Assembly (NCBI GenBank): GCA_031289955.1
Contig: JAITOL010000147.1
Coordinates: forward strand, 1-46,336
From: Synergistaceae bacterium
Lineage (GTDB): Bacteria > Synergistota > Synergistia > Synergistales > Synergistaceae
Reading direction: 5' to 3'
Length of the DNA: 46,336 nucleotides
Shown piece by piece: positions 1 to 8,315 of this stretch. Within the stretch, counting starts at the first letter, position 1; every line of letters starts with the position of its first letter. The position numbers and the translations under genes were made by a program. Below the pieces are notes generated by a model. That model worked only from the letters and a program-made list of their open reading frames with translations. It searched no databases and was not told the origin of the DNA.

Positions 1-507
1 GAAACGGTCAAAGATGGTTCGGTTGACGAATAAAACTTCCGTCGATTTCGCAACCGGCAGGAGGTAGAGATTTTCGCCCCCAAGCATACCCTCTTCCAAA
101 AACTGGGGGACGAATCGGGCCAGCTCATCTGCCGTGAAATAATCGCGTATGTCGGCCAACATGCCCATGTCCGCTAGTTCGACAGCTATTTTCGGATAGA
201 TAACGGCAATATCCGGCGCGAGTGGCGCCCCCGGATCGCGTTTTGCCGCGGCTATGATCATCTCGTTCAAAGTAGAGGAATTCGCTTCGGTCGCCACCTT
301 GACGACGATGCCGCGCTTTGCGCCTTCGGTGTCATTGAATTCTTTCACAAGTGTTTCAAAAGAGTCGCTCATTTGTTCGACGTAGGTGTGCCAGACCATC
401 AATGTGATGTTTTGTCCGGCATGTTTTTGCCACAGTTCGCCGCTGATAGTAATCCAAGCCCCGATGGCCGCAGCCAAAAGCGAGGCCGCGATAATCAGCT
501 TTCTCAT
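1..507 (-). CDS. Extracellular solute-binding protein, family 1 (partial, C-terminus outside window)
   Basis: This is the N-terminal 169 codons of a periplasmic or lipid-anchored ABC receptor; the gene runs off the left edge. The start is ATG at 507-505, with a GGAG-type site about 15-20 bases upstream. The protein opens with a positively charged stretch and a hydrophobic segment (MRKLIIAASLLAAAIGAW, residues 1-18), which is a signal peptide or anchor. The mature part shows the typical family-1 opening: TLMVWHTYVEQ, then a lobe describing a fluctuating residue set ending in an APDIAVIYP strand near residue 100. That order resembles UgpB/MalE-type sugar and glycerol-phosphate receptors. The substrate cannot be read from this fragment. 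Neighbours on the left are unseen. Confidence 0.75.
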   Translation of the reverse strand, partial: MRKLIIAASLLAAAIGAWITISGELWQKHAGQNITLMVWHTYVEQMSDSFETLVKEFNDTEGAKRGIVVKVATEANSSTLNEMIIAAAKRDPGAPLAPDIAVIYPKIAVELADMGMLADIRDYFTADELARFVPQFLEEGMLGGENLYLLPVAKSTEVLFVNRTIFDRF

Positions 508-684
508 ACGCTCACGGTTTCTCCATATCTCCACACAATGCGGAAGCATACCGCAGCCCGAGGCATTGTATTTGGCTTTACCCTGTTATCAAGGGGTTTC
601 ATGAAGATTCATCCTCCGTCTGGTGATCGGCGTTTATAAAATTATATAGCATATTTTGGATTTGAAAACTCTTACAAGAAATAC

Positions 685-786
685 GAGGCGCCTCGCTCAA
701 GCCATTGAACCGCCGTATACGGGTTCGTACGAAGGGCGGCGTGGTAGGAGGCCTCTCAATCAATGGGAGACCTCCCACCCGATTTA
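685..786 (+). mobile_element. Orphan 3' end of a group II (IIC-like) intron: domains V and VI
   Basis: Between two minus-strand genes lies a stretch resembling the 3' end of bacterial class C group II introns on the plus strand. GAACCGCCGTATACGG begins at about 713. It can fold with GGCGG near 748 into a domain V-like stem (CCGCC/GGCGG outer pairs, UACG/CGUA inner pairs, short loop). A second hairpin follows, GGAGGCCTCTC paired with GGGAGACCTCC, in the place of domain VI, and the element ends near ACCCGATT. No reverse-transcriptase ORF or domains I-IV are present upstream, so this is a remnant. The match is from memory of the consensus; the alternative is an ordinary double hairpin acting as a terminator. 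The remaining bases of 508-799 hold nothing else I can support. Confidence 0.55.
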
Positions 787-799
787 TCCGTTCTGAAAA

Positions 800-2362
800 T
801 TAGATGTCCGCCGGACGCACGCGTGATATGACGAAATCTGTGCTGTCTTTTTTCTGCCAGGCTATTCCAACACCGGAATACGTCAGCGCTATGGCAACCA
901 GCGGGTTCAGCCAGTTAAGGAACGCGTAGGGCGCGTACTGGAACGGATGGACCCCCAGCGTCTTCCAGTGATAAGCTCCGCATGTATTCCAGGGGATCAA
1001 CACGCTCGTGAGAGTTCCGGAATCCTCGAGCGAACGGGAGAGCATCCTCGGATGCAGGCCGGCCAGAGCGAAACGCTCCTTTAACATGCGCCCCGGCAGA
1101 ACGAGCGATATGTACTGGTCGCCAGTGAGAAGGTTCGTAACGAAGCACGCGAGCACCACGGAAGTGCAGAGGCCGCCCACGCTCTTTACGCCGCCCATGA
1201 GGGTGTCGAGAAGAACCTCCAGATATCCGACGCGGTCCAATACTCCGCCGAACGTCAGGGCACAGAGTATGAGAGATACGGTCCAGTTCATCGACTGAAG
1301 GCCGCCCGCCTCCAGAAGCTCGACGAGCACTGCCGACGCGGTCAGCGCCGCTTCCGGCGTCACGCCGCTCACGCCAGCCCGCGCCATTATATCGCCGATG
1401 GCGGCAAAATCCGCCGCCCCTTCGCCGAGCGCGTCGCTCAGGGCGGCTATCTCACCGGAGAGCGCCGGAGAGTAACCGTTCTGCATCGCGTTCATTATCG
1501 TGCCGTAATCGATGCCGTGAATCATCGCCAGTATACCGCCTGCTATCACTCCGGCGAAAACGGACGGCAGAGCCGGTTTTTTTGAAGCGGCCAGGCTTAT
1601 TACGAGTATCGGAGGTATGAATCCCCACATGGAAATTGTGAATTCGGACGACATGAGGGTCTGGATCGCGGTTATCTTTTCCATGTCGAGCGCGCCGCCG
1701 GCATACCTGATGCCCATAACGCCGGCTATTATAAGCACAATTATATAAGTGGGGCCCGTAGTCCAGCACATGGCCCTGATATGCTGGAATATGTCCGTGC
1801 CGGCGACGGCCGGGGCGAGATTGGTGGTGTCGGAAAGAGGAGACATCTTGTCTCCGAAATAAGCGCCTGAAATGACGAAACCAGCCGAGACGGGCGCCGG
1901 TATTCCAAGGCCCGCCCCTATGCCCATGAGGGCTATGCCCACGGTGCCGCTGGTGCCCCAGGAGGAACCTGTCGCAAGCGACACGACGCTGCATATCGCG
2001 ATAGTGGCTATCAGAAAAAGGGATGGGCTGAGGAGGTCGAGGCCGTAGTATATCATCGTCGGGACGACTCCGCTCGTAACCCATACCCCGATGAGGGTTC
2101 CGACCGTGTAGAGGATCATTATCGCCTGCATCGCCATCATTATCGAGTTGAGAATGCCCTCTTCTATTACCGCCCATTTCTCCTTGAGCACGAACATCGA
2201 CCAGAAGATGGCGGCGGCGGCCGAGAGCACGAGCGGAATGTGTACGTCCTGTTCAAAAACGACCACGGCAGTCAATATGAGGGTTGCCGCGATACCAACT
2301 AAAATGAGAGCTTCGAGGAAACTCGGCTTCCTGCCGACCCTTTCAATCTTTGCTTCACTCAC
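800..2362 (-). CDS. nhaC: Na+/H+ antiporter, NhaC family
   Basis: A 520-residue inner-membrane protein with about 11-12 hydrophobic segments throughout. It carries the NhaC-family signature ATGSSWGTSGTVGIALMGIG (about residues 130-150) and, near residue 175, the polar GDKMSPLSDTTNLAP segment, both conserved in electroneutral or electrogenic Na+(Li+)/H+ and malate/lactate antiporters of this family. It should exchange external protons for cytoplasmic Na+, supporting sodium homeostasis; several neighbouring carriers (GltS, APC, TRAP) may be sodium-driven. The start is GTG at 2362, with GGGAGT eight to nine bases upstream. It appears monocistronic. Substrate preference (Na+/H+ versus malate/lactate exchange) cannot be decided by eye. 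Confidence 0.9.
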   Translation of the reverse strand: MSEAKIERVGRKPSFLEALILVGIAATLILTAVVVFEQDVHIPLVLSAAAAIFWSMFVLKEKWAVIEEGILNSIMMAMQAIMILYTVGTLIGVWVTSGVVPTMIYYGLDLLSPSLFLIATIAICSVVSLATGSSWGTSGTVGIALMGIGAGLGIPAPVSAGFVISGAYFGDKMSPLSDTTNLAPAVAGTDIFQHIRAMCWTTGPTYIIVLIIAGVMGIRYAGGALDMEKITAIQTLMSSEFTISMWGFIPPILVISLAASKKPALPSVFAGVIAGGILAMIHGIDYGTIMNAMQNGYSPALSGEIAALSDALGEGAADFAAIGDIMARAGVSGVTPEAALTASAVLVELLEAGGLQSMNWTVSLILCALTFGGVLDRVGYLEVLLDTLMGGVKSVGGLCTSVVLACFVTNLLTGDQYISLVLPGRMLKERFALAGLHPRMLSRSLEDSGTLTSVLIPWNTCGAYHWKTLGVHPFQYAPYAFLNWLNPLVAIALTYSGVGIAWQKKDSTDFVISRVRPADI

Positions 2363-2618
2363 TTGTTATCACTCCCTTTGTCAATAATGGCGCTGCATTT
2401 TTCAAAAACGCGATACACAAAACCCATATCTCGACAGACCCCCTTGAGAAATGTATTGAGATTCTTGACTAAATAACAATAATATTGAAATGGATTCTAT
2501 TCCATACGTATTTCTATTGAATTAACAGCTCTTTTTCAAAATAGACGATATATAGATCTCAATATACGTATTTTACGCAGAATTAATAAATCACCAAAGG
2601 ACAAAATGTCATCCGTTC

Positions 2619-2647
2619 TTGACCAATTGTTCAAAGGCATGTAAAAT
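2619..2647 (+). promoter_or_regulatory. Sigma-70-type promoter of the tRNA-Pro gene
   Basis: TTGACC (2619-2624) and TAAAAT (2642-2647) are separated by exactly 17 bases. The predicted start, near 2654, is about ten bases before the tRNA. The rest of 2363-2618 is AT-rich intergenic sequence in which I see nothing else I can support. Confidence 0.7.
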
Positions 2648-2663
2648 ACATCGTGTTCAAGAT

Positions 2664-2741
2664 CGGGATGTAGCGCAGCCTGGCTAGCGCACCTGCATGG
2701 GGTGCAGGGTGTCGGAGGTTCAAATCCTCTCATCCCGACCA
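2664..2741 (+). tRNA. tRNA-Pro (anticodon GGG)
   Basis: A complete cloverleaf can be drawn: acceptor arm CGGGATG/CATCCCG, D-arm GCGC-AGCCTGGCTA-GCGC, anticodon arm CCTGC-ATGGGGT-GCAGG with anticodon GGG, and T-arm GGAGG-TTCAAAT-CCTCT. The discriminator A is followed by an encoded CCA (2739-2741). A run of six T follows directly. An ORF of 68 codons on the opposite strand is only its shadow. Confidence 0.97.
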
Positions 2742-2818
2742 TTTTTTACCTTTCCGCCTTCCCGACCCCCCTTGACGACATTTCCACTAAAACTTTCTCA
2801 TTTTCCTCACAAATGTGT

Positions 2819-2845
2819 TAATTCAAAATAACAAATTGCCGATAA
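2819..2845 (+). promoter_or_regulatory. Sigma-28 (FliA)-type promoter upstream of fliS
   Basis: GCCGATAA (2838-2845) exactly matches the flagellar sigma-28 -10 element. TAATTCAA (2819-2826) lies 11 bases upstream; it keeps the leading TAA of the TAAA -35 core. The downstream gene is fliS, a typical late flagellar target, with its start 39 bases after the -10 box. No sigma-70 pair with good spacing was found in this gap. Confidence 0.65.
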
Positions 2846-2883
2846 TAAGACAGGATTAATAATGCGCATGGAGGCTGGTTCGC

Positions 2884-3342
2884 ATGGATGAACGTTTCGC
2901 GCAGCAGGCTCAGGACACCTATCGCGTCAATCAGATACAGATGGCGTCCAAGGAGCAGCTGCTCATAATCACCTACGATATCGGAATACGATCGTGCATG
3001 GCTGCCGAGAAGGCTATCGGCGTGGAAGACGCCGAACAGATCAACGCCAACTTGCAGCGGGCACAATCTGTCGTGCGCGAGCTCATGGTGACATTGAACC
3101 TCGAACAGGGTGGCGAAGTGGCCGCCTCGCTGATGCGTTTGTACGATTTTATGTACTATCAGCTTGTAGACGCCAATGTCAAACATGACGAGGGGATGGT
3201 TAGAAACGTTCGCACCATGATGGAGGAACTGAAGGCGACCTGGGTGGAGGCCATCGCGAAGCTGAAGGTGGAATCCGCTAAAGGTGGTCAAAAATCTGCC
3301 GCGGTTGCGCCGCAGGCTGGAGGGACAAATTTTGCCTACTGA
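2884..3342 (+). CDS. fliS: Flagellar export chaperone FliS
   Basis: A 152-residue cytosolic protein. FliS binds the disordered C-terminus of flagellin, prevents premature polymerisation and delivers it to the flagellar export gate. The N-terminus has the family pattern: a Tyr in AQDTYRVNQIQMASKEQLL (FliS usually reads AYxxNxVxTASPxxLLxxLYDG), followed by a helical bundle and the second-half motif SLMRLYDFMYYQLVDAN (family: LxxLYxYMxxxLxxAN). Length is near the usual 125-150, with a slightly long C-terminal tail. The ATG at 2884 is preceded by GGAGG at 2870-2874. It is the first gene after the sigma-28-type promoter and overlaps flgN by 11 bases. No flagellin gene is in the window. Confidence 0.9.
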   Translation: MDERFAQQAQDTYRVNQIQMASKEQLLIITYDIGIRSCMAAEKAIGVEDAEQINANLQRAQSVVRELMVTLNLEQGGEVAASLMRLYDFMYYQLVDANVKHDEGMVRNVRTMMEELKATWVEAIAKLKVESAKGGQKSAAVAPQAGGTNFAY

Positions 3343-3793
3343 TTTTTTTGACGTCGTGAATGGCCTTGTGCGGGAGGAATTGAGCCTTTATAAATCGCTC
3401 GGCGCTCTCGTGGACAACGAGGAAGCAAAAGTCCGGGATTCCGATATGGAGGGACTGCTGGAGGTTCTCCAGCAGAAACAGTCGATCATATCCCGCCAGG
3501 AAATGCTGCTCGAGCAATGGAATAAAATATCCTCGTCGCTCGGTATCGCGGACGGCAGAGAAGGGCCGGTTTTCTGGAATACTCTGGCTGCGCGCATAGG
3601 CGAGAGCGGATATAAGCAGATAGCCTCGGGCATCAACGAGATAAAGGATCTCGGCCAGCAATTGCTCGACAGGGAGAGCGGCATAAGGAACGAGCTCGAA
3701 AAGAACCTCGCCGAAATGCGATCCACTCTGCTTCGAATCGGGCGCAACCGTGTCGCGATGAGAGGCTATTCCCAGGGCATGGCGGCCTTTTAA
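3332..3793 (+). CDS. flgN: FlgN-like flagellar export chaperone
   Basis: A 153-residue, almost fully helical, heptad-rich protein. FlgN-type chaperones guard the hook-filament junction proteins FlgK and FlgL before export. The sequence has the FlgN shape: an N-terminal helix with EELSLYKSLGALVDNEEAKV, then DMEGLLEVLQQKQSII (FlgN family: LxxLxxxEKxAL...D...L..L...K..ll), and a long C-terminal coiled coil. The best start is TTG at 3332, eight bases after GGAGG (3319-3323). An in-frame ATG at 3284 lies inside fliS and lacks a binding site. The reading frame overlaps the end of fliS, implying translational coupling. Similarity is weak at sequence level; context with fliS raises confidence. Confidence 0.75.
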   Translation: MPTDFFDVVNGLVREELSLYKSLGALVDNEEAKVRDSDMEGLLEVLQQKQSIISRQEMLLEQWNKISSSLGIADGREGPVFWNTLAARIGESGYKQIASGINEIKDLGQQLLDRESGIRNELEKNLAEMRSTLLRIGRNRVAMRGYSQGMAAF

Positions 3794-3800
3794 AAATTTC

Positions 3801-4919
3801 ATGCGTCTCGCGAAGCGTTTCGCGGCCTCCGCAGCGTTGATCATTATGCAAATAGCGGGGCCCGCAAACGCCGCCCCCGCGAGCATATCCTCCGACATGA
3901 CTCCATCGGACGCGACGAGCCAGGAGATAAAACTGGGCGACCGTGTCGCGGCCGAAATAGAAAAAAACTGGACTATTCTGGTCAACCCGGTTCATCAGGC
4001 GAAAGTTGAGACCATTGTCAACAGGCTCTCCCCGCAAATGGAAAGACGGCTCAATTACAACGTCCACATCGTCGATCACAAGATGGTAAACGCCTTCTCG
4101 CTCTCCGGAGGCGGAATTTACGTGACAACCGGCATGCTCGATTTCGTCAGGACCGATCTGGAATTGGCCGGAGTGCTCGCCCACGAAATGGTCCACGCGG
4201 ACAAAAAACACGTGATTATCCAGTCGGCACGCAATAACAAAATGACGCTGCTCGCGATAGCCGCGGCGATAGCGAGCAGGGGCAACGGGGCCGCGATGGT
4301 TGCGGCAAGCGTGCTTCAGGTGGCGGTCATGGGCGCTTACAGCATCGACCTCGAGAAGGAGGCCGACTCGCTGGGCATAAACGCGTTGTCGCGCGCCGGT
4401 TATAACCCCGTCGGAATGCTGACGATCCAGGAGCGATTAAAAGAGGAACGAATGAAGCGTCCGGAGATAAACCCTGGCATATATCAGACTCATCCCGAAG
4501 TGGAAGAGCGCATAGACGCGGCTGAAAAATACATGGAGGATCACGATATACCGATCCGCAGAAAATTCGCGCTGGGGAACCTGCGTACCGACGTATCCGT
4601 AATATCGGGCGATCTCACCCTTACGCTGGACGGAGTCGGCGTGTGGCGGGGACATGACGACGAAAACACCAGGACACTCTTCGGCCGCGTTGCGTCTGAC
4701 CTGTGGAAATACCTCGAGATGGAGACTTTGCCGTTCGACATCAGGGTGGACGGAGATCCGGGGAGCCCCTCGGCCGCGTTTTTCATCGAGACGAAGAAAA
4801 TAGCGACGGCGCGCGAACGTCCCGACGGGACGGAACCGCTCTCCGTTCTCCGCGAGGGCATTCAAAAAGTCCTCACGGAGGCAAGGCGAAATCACCCGAT
4901 GGCGGATTATTACAAATAA
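3801..4919 (+). CDS. Exported M48-family zinc metallopeptidase
   Basis: A 372-residue protein with a cleavable signal peptide (MRLAKRFAASAALIIMQIAG, predicted cut after ANA near residue 24). The M48 zinc motif HEMVH lies at about residue 130 (LAHEMVHADKKH), and the third-ligand region EKEADSLGINALSRAGYNP follows near residue 185. Residues 230-270 then give THPEVEERIDAAEKY, as in BepA/YfgC and LoiP-type periplasmic proteases. These act in envelope protein quality control. The C-terminal 110 residues form an extra domain I do not recognise. It starts seven bases after flgN without a clear binding site, so it is probably co-transcribed with the flagellar chaperones. A strong terminator follows. 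No TPR repeats are visible. Confidence 0.85.
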   Translation: MRLAKRFAASAALIIMQIAGPANAAPASISSDMTPSDATSQEIKLGDRVAAEIEKNWTILVNPVHQAKVETIVNRLSPQMERRLNYNVHIVDHKMVNAFSLSGGGIYVTTGMLDFVRTDLELAGVLAHEMVHADKKHVIIQSARNNKMTLLAIAAAIASRGNGAAMVAASVLQVAVMGAYSIDLEKEADSLGINALSRAGYNPVGMLTIQERLKEERMKRPEINPGIYQTHPEVEERIDAAEKYMEDHDIPIRRKFALGNLRTDVSVISGDLTLTLDGVGVWRGHDDENTRTLFGRVASDLWKYLEMETLPFDIRVDGDPGSPSAAFFIETKKIATARERPDGTEPLSVLREGIQKVLTEARRNHPMADYYK

Positions 4920-4956
4920 AATCGGCGCCCCCGGTGAAAAGAGGCGCCGATTTTTT
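4917..4956. terminator. Bidirectional intrinsic terminator between the M48 peptidase and the APC permease
   Basis: ATCGGCGCC (4921-4929) and GGCGCCGAT (4943-4951) form a perfect 9-bp stem with a 13-base loop. It is flanked by an A-run on the left and TTTTTT on the right, so it can stop both the plus-strand operon and the converging minus-strand operon that ends at 4963. Confidence 0.9.
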
Positions 4957-4962
4957 AATTCC

Positions 4963-6303
4963 TCATGAAGCTTCGTAACTGATTTCCATATTGACCTTGC
5001 CCGTTTTTTTACGCCACAAGGCATAGATGACGGCGAACACCGTTACGATGAGATTACCGATCAATTCGTGCCTCGGCATATCCATGACCAGCAGCACGTT
5101 TTGCGCGATAGTGGCAACTCCGCCGATTACGCTCCAGAATACAAGCTGATTGTGGGAAACGTGAAATTTCGATTTGTTCCATAATTCCGGAACCACTGTT
5201 TCGAGACGTATAGCAGAGAAACAGACGAATACGAACAACACGTTGTTCAACACTACGGCCATATTTGCGATGGACGACATGTTGAATTTGAAGAATATCG
5301 GGAGCAGGCTTTCCAGGTATAACAGTGTGAGAATTATGTGAGGCGTCTTGAATCGCTGATTGATGGCTCCTATTTTACGAGGAAGCCATCCGTCGACACA
5401 CGCCTGCAGGATAGGCTTTGTAACCCATCCCAAAGCGGCGTTCAGCGTAGTTGTAAGAGCGAGCATCGCGCCGCCGACAACAAAAAATATATAGAGCGGG
5501 CGCGGCAATATCTGGCTCGCGACAAGGGTCAGAGGTTTGCCCACAACTTCCGAGATAGGCAGAACTCCGGCCGCGACGGTCGCCATAGCCGCGTAAAAGA
5601 GCGCTATTATAATCGTGGCGACTATCATGACAACGGGTATATCCTTTGTCGGGTTTTTTGCCTCCGCGCCAAGGTGGATGACGACATTCGCCCCTCCAAC
5701 GGCCCACGTCATAAGAGCTCCCGCCGAGAAAATACCGACAATACCGTTTGTGGCGAAATCAGGCCCGCTGAAATACCCCGGTCTCAGCTCCGGCATTCCC
5801 CAGCAGGCGAATACGGTGAGCGCCACCGCCATTATCAGCATCATGAGATTTTGGAGCTTGGCCGCGCCTTCTATGCCCATCAGGTTCGTCACATAGAATA
5901 CAGTCAGCACAATAAATGAAACAAGCGTTTTATTGATGGACGGCACAAGCGCGAAACAATAATCGGCAAAACTGATAGCATAGAGAGCGAGAGCCGACCA
6001 CGCTATTATGTGTATTATCGCGAAGAACCCGGAGCAGGTTTCGTGCACCAAAAAAGCGAGCTGGGTATACATGCCCCCGCGCATCCTTATGGTGCCGCTC
6101 ACAAACAGCATTGGAACCGTCATCAGCATTACGAAGACGGCGGCTATCAGCATCGAAATATTTATCGATTTTCCTGTCATGCCGATTCCGATGCCCAATA
6201 GCGCGAAAATCCCCGCTCCTATTGTCTGCCCTATCGCTATGGACAATAGCTCCTTTCTGCCGAGAACTCGCTTTAGTTCCTTGGTCGAAGTTATCTCAGA
6301 CAT
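4963..6303 (-). CDS. APC-superfamily amino-acid permease
   Basis: A 446-residue membrane protein with about 12 predicted transmembrane segments. The N-terminal LLSIAIGQTIGAGIFALLG is the unwound first helix of the amino acid-polyamine-organocation superfamily (GxGIGxGIF motif). A second family feature is the charged loop LGAEAKNPTKDIP near residue 215, matching the E-A/K-N-P-x-R/K-x-I-P signature between helices 6 and 7. It should import an amino acid, or exchange one for its product, at the inner membrane. It begins 18 bases after the flavin reductase gene and is probably the last gene of that operon, ending at the bidirectional terminator. The substrate is unknown. Confidence 0.85.
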   Translation of the reverse strand: MSEITSTKELKRVLGRKELLSIAIGQTIGAGIFALLGIGIGMTGKSINISMLIAAVFVMLMTVPMLFVSGTIRMRGGMYTQLAFLVHETCSGFFAIIHIIAWSALALYAISFADYCFALVPSINKTLVSFIVLTVFYVTNLMGIEGAAKLQNLMMLIMAVALTVFACWGMPELRPGYFSGPDFATNGIVGIFSAGALMTWAVGGANVVIHLGAEAKNPTKDIPVVMIVATIIIALFYAAMATVAAGVLPISEVVGKPLTLVASQILPRPLYIFFVVGGAMLALTTTLNAALGWVTKPILQACVDGWLPRKIGAINQRFKTPHIILTLLYLESLLPIFFKFNMSSIANMAVVLNNVLFVFVCFSAIRLETVVPELWNKSKFHVSHNQLVFWSVIGGVATIAQNVLLVMDMPRHELIGNLIVTVFAVIYALWRKKTGKVNMEISYEAS

Positions 6304-6321
6304 ACCCTCAGCCCCTCTTTG

Positions 6322-8271
6322 TCATATGCTGATACCGGCGTCATAGCCGCCGCGTACCGCTTCCAGCACCAATCCAATCTTCCCGCAGTCGCCAATGGTT
6401 ATAAAATCCGGAGCGCAGTCGCGGAGCTTCCATGCCTCATCCGTCAGAGGCTTCAAACCGACAGCTATCACTATAGTGTCAGCGTCGATAACCCTCTCGG
6501 ATGAAGATGAATCGCTCACGACCACTCCGCTCCCCGTTATCTTTTTACATGACGTCCCCAATTCCACATGGGCATACTTCGACAATTCTTCGGTCACGGC
6601 CAGTCGGTGCAGAAAATAAGCTTCCGGGGCGAGCGAATCCCTCATCTCGATGATTGAGACATCGTGTCCCCGCATCGCGAGGTTGAGACCTTCCTCACAC
6701 CCGATGAGCCCTCCTCCGATAACCACCACTTTCTTGCCTATTTTGACATCCGGGTTGTAGAGGTCAGTCGCGAGCACGACATTTTTGCCATCCACGCCTG
6801 GAATGGCCGGAATGATTGGAGTGGCGCCTATAGACGCTATGATTACGTCCGGATGAAGCCTCTCGGCAAGCTCGGGCGTCACTTCCGTGTTCAGCAGAAC
6901 TTTCACCGCGCCGCGTCCCAATCTCGCGATGATGGAATCGCGGTATATTTTCAAGTCCTCCTTGAAGGGCGCTCCATCCGCGTGTTTGAGAGCCCCTCCA
7001 AGCCTGTCGCTCTTTTCGCATAGAATGACTTCGTGCCCGCGCTCCGAAGCGGTTATCGCGGCCTGAATTCCGCCCGGGCCGCCTCCCGCTATAAGCACCC
7101 GCTTCGCGGAGGTAGGTTTTTCGACGAACTGAGACTCGAATTCGCGCCCGACTACCGGGTTCACCGAACAGCGGAGGACTCGTACCGCAAACGGAACATG
7201 CGGGACGAACGACAGGCTGAGACAGACGTTACAGCGCAGACAGTGAACTATTTCGTCTTCCCTGCCGTTTTTCGTTTTTACGGGAATATCCGGATCGGCC
7301 ACTACGCCGCGACCGATATATATGAGATCGGTCTTGCCGTCACGCAACGCCTCTTCCATCAATGCCGGATCGGAGAAACCCCCGACTGTGGCGACAGTGG
7401 TGGAGACCACTTTTTTAATGGCCTCCGCCAGCGGCAGGTTGCTGCCATGCGGCAGGAATACGGATGGGAACATATGCAGCGATGTCTTCGGCACGTGGAA
7501 AGAACCGGAGGACACGTGGATTATATCCACTTTGCCGTCGAGCAGTTTCGCTATTTCCACATTATCCTCGGCTTTTAGCCCACCCTCGAAAAACTCTGAT
7601 CCGCTCAAGCGAAATTCGATCGGAAAATTAGGGCCGCAACGCTTGCGAATGTTTTCGATCACCATAAGGGGAAATCTCATTCTGTTCTCTATGCTGCCGC
7701 CGTATTTATCCGTCCGCTTGTTATTGGCGGGAGAGAGGAATTGCGAAATAAGCCAGCCGTGTCCTCCATGAACCATGCACATATCAACTCCGCCGCATTT
7801 TGCCATGAAAGCCGCTTTCCCGAACTGTTCAGCCGCCTCTTCTATGTCGGCCTCGGTCATTTCCGCAACCTCTTCGCCATAGATGCCCATCGTCCTGCTG
7901 GGTCCTATCGGGCCGGATGCGCAGTATTCGGGACGCGCGCGGGCCCCCGCGTGGATCAGCTCTATCGACGAGAACGCGTTGAACTGTTTTATGGCGTCCG
8001 TACAATCGATAAGGGACGGCAATATTTCGACGTCGTCGAGCGCCAGCATCCGGCCATGCGCTTTCCCGCGGACGGAATCGACAAGGCTCTCCCCCAAAGT
8101 GACGCACGCAACTCCGCCTCGCGCTTTTCTTTTGTAAAAAGCTATGTTTTCCGGCGTAAGATAACCCTCGGGGCTGAGGTCGGAACAACTCATAGGCGCT
8201 GTTGCCATGCGGTTTTTGAACATAAGAGGGCCAATTTTTCGCGGACTGAACAGATGTGGATATTTTTTCAT
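6322..8271 (-). CDS. Old-yellow-enzyme-type NADH:flavin oxidoreductase (FadH / enoate reductase-like), FMN-FeS-FAD
   Basis: About 649 residues, the usual length of 2,4-dienoyl-CoA and enoate reductases. Residues 1-340 are the FMN TIM barrel (LIHAGARA; QFLSPANNKRTDKYGG). Four cysteines for an Fe-S cluster follow near residues 344, 347, 350 and 368. A C-terminal pyridine-nucleotide half has a FAD Rossmann motif GGGPGG near 393 and a NAD(P)H motif GGGLIG near 533. The enzyme should reduce an activated C=C or oxidise an amine in the cytosol. Oddities: the position of the E. coli FadH catalytic tyrosine is Trp (HGGHGWLISQF), and the cysteine spacing Cx2Cx2Cx17C differs from the familiar Cx2Cx3Cx11C. 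The ATG at 8271 is preferred because AGGAG lies eight bases upstream; a GTG at 8277 is also possible. The APC permease follows, possibly supplying its substrate. Confidence 0.88.
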   Translation of the reverse strand: MKKYPHLFSPRKIGPLMFKNRMATAPMSCSDLSPEGYLTPENIAFYKRKARGGVACVTLGESLVDSVRGKAHGRMLALDDVEILPSLIDCTDAIKQFNAFSSIELIHAGARARPEYCASGPIGPSRTMGIYGEEVAEMTEADIEEAAEQFGKAAFMAKCGGVDMCMVHGGHGWLISQFLSPANNKRTDKYGGSIENRMRFPLMVIENIRKRCGPNFPIEFRLSGSEFFEGGLKAEDNVEIAKLLDGKVDIIHVSSGSFHVPKTSLHMFPSVFLPHGSNLPLAEAIKKVVSTTVATVGGFSDPALMEEALRDGKTDLIYIGRGVVADPDIPVKTKNGREDEIVHCLRCNVCLSLSFVPHVPFAVRVLRCSVNPVVGREFESQFVEKPTSAKRVLIAGGGPGGIQAAITASERGHEVILCEKSDRLGGALKHADGAPFKEDLKIYRDSIIARLGRGAVKVLLNTEVTPELAERLHPDVIIASIGATPIIPAIPGVDGKNVVLATDLYNPDVKIGKKVVVIGGGLIGCEEGLNLAMRGHDVSIIEMRDSLAPEAYFLHRLAVTEELSKYAHVELGTSCKKITGSGVVVSDSSSSERVIDADTIVIAVGLKPLTDEAWKLRDCAPDFITIGDCGKIGLVLEAVRGGYDAGISI

Positions 8272-8315
8272 TTTCACGACTCCTTCCTTGATTATTCTTT
8301 ATATATAATCCCAAT

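Noticed and set aside
2536-2742. 68-codon minus-strand ORF over the tRNA
   Set aside because: It is antisense to tRNA-Pro; such ORFs are a common false call.
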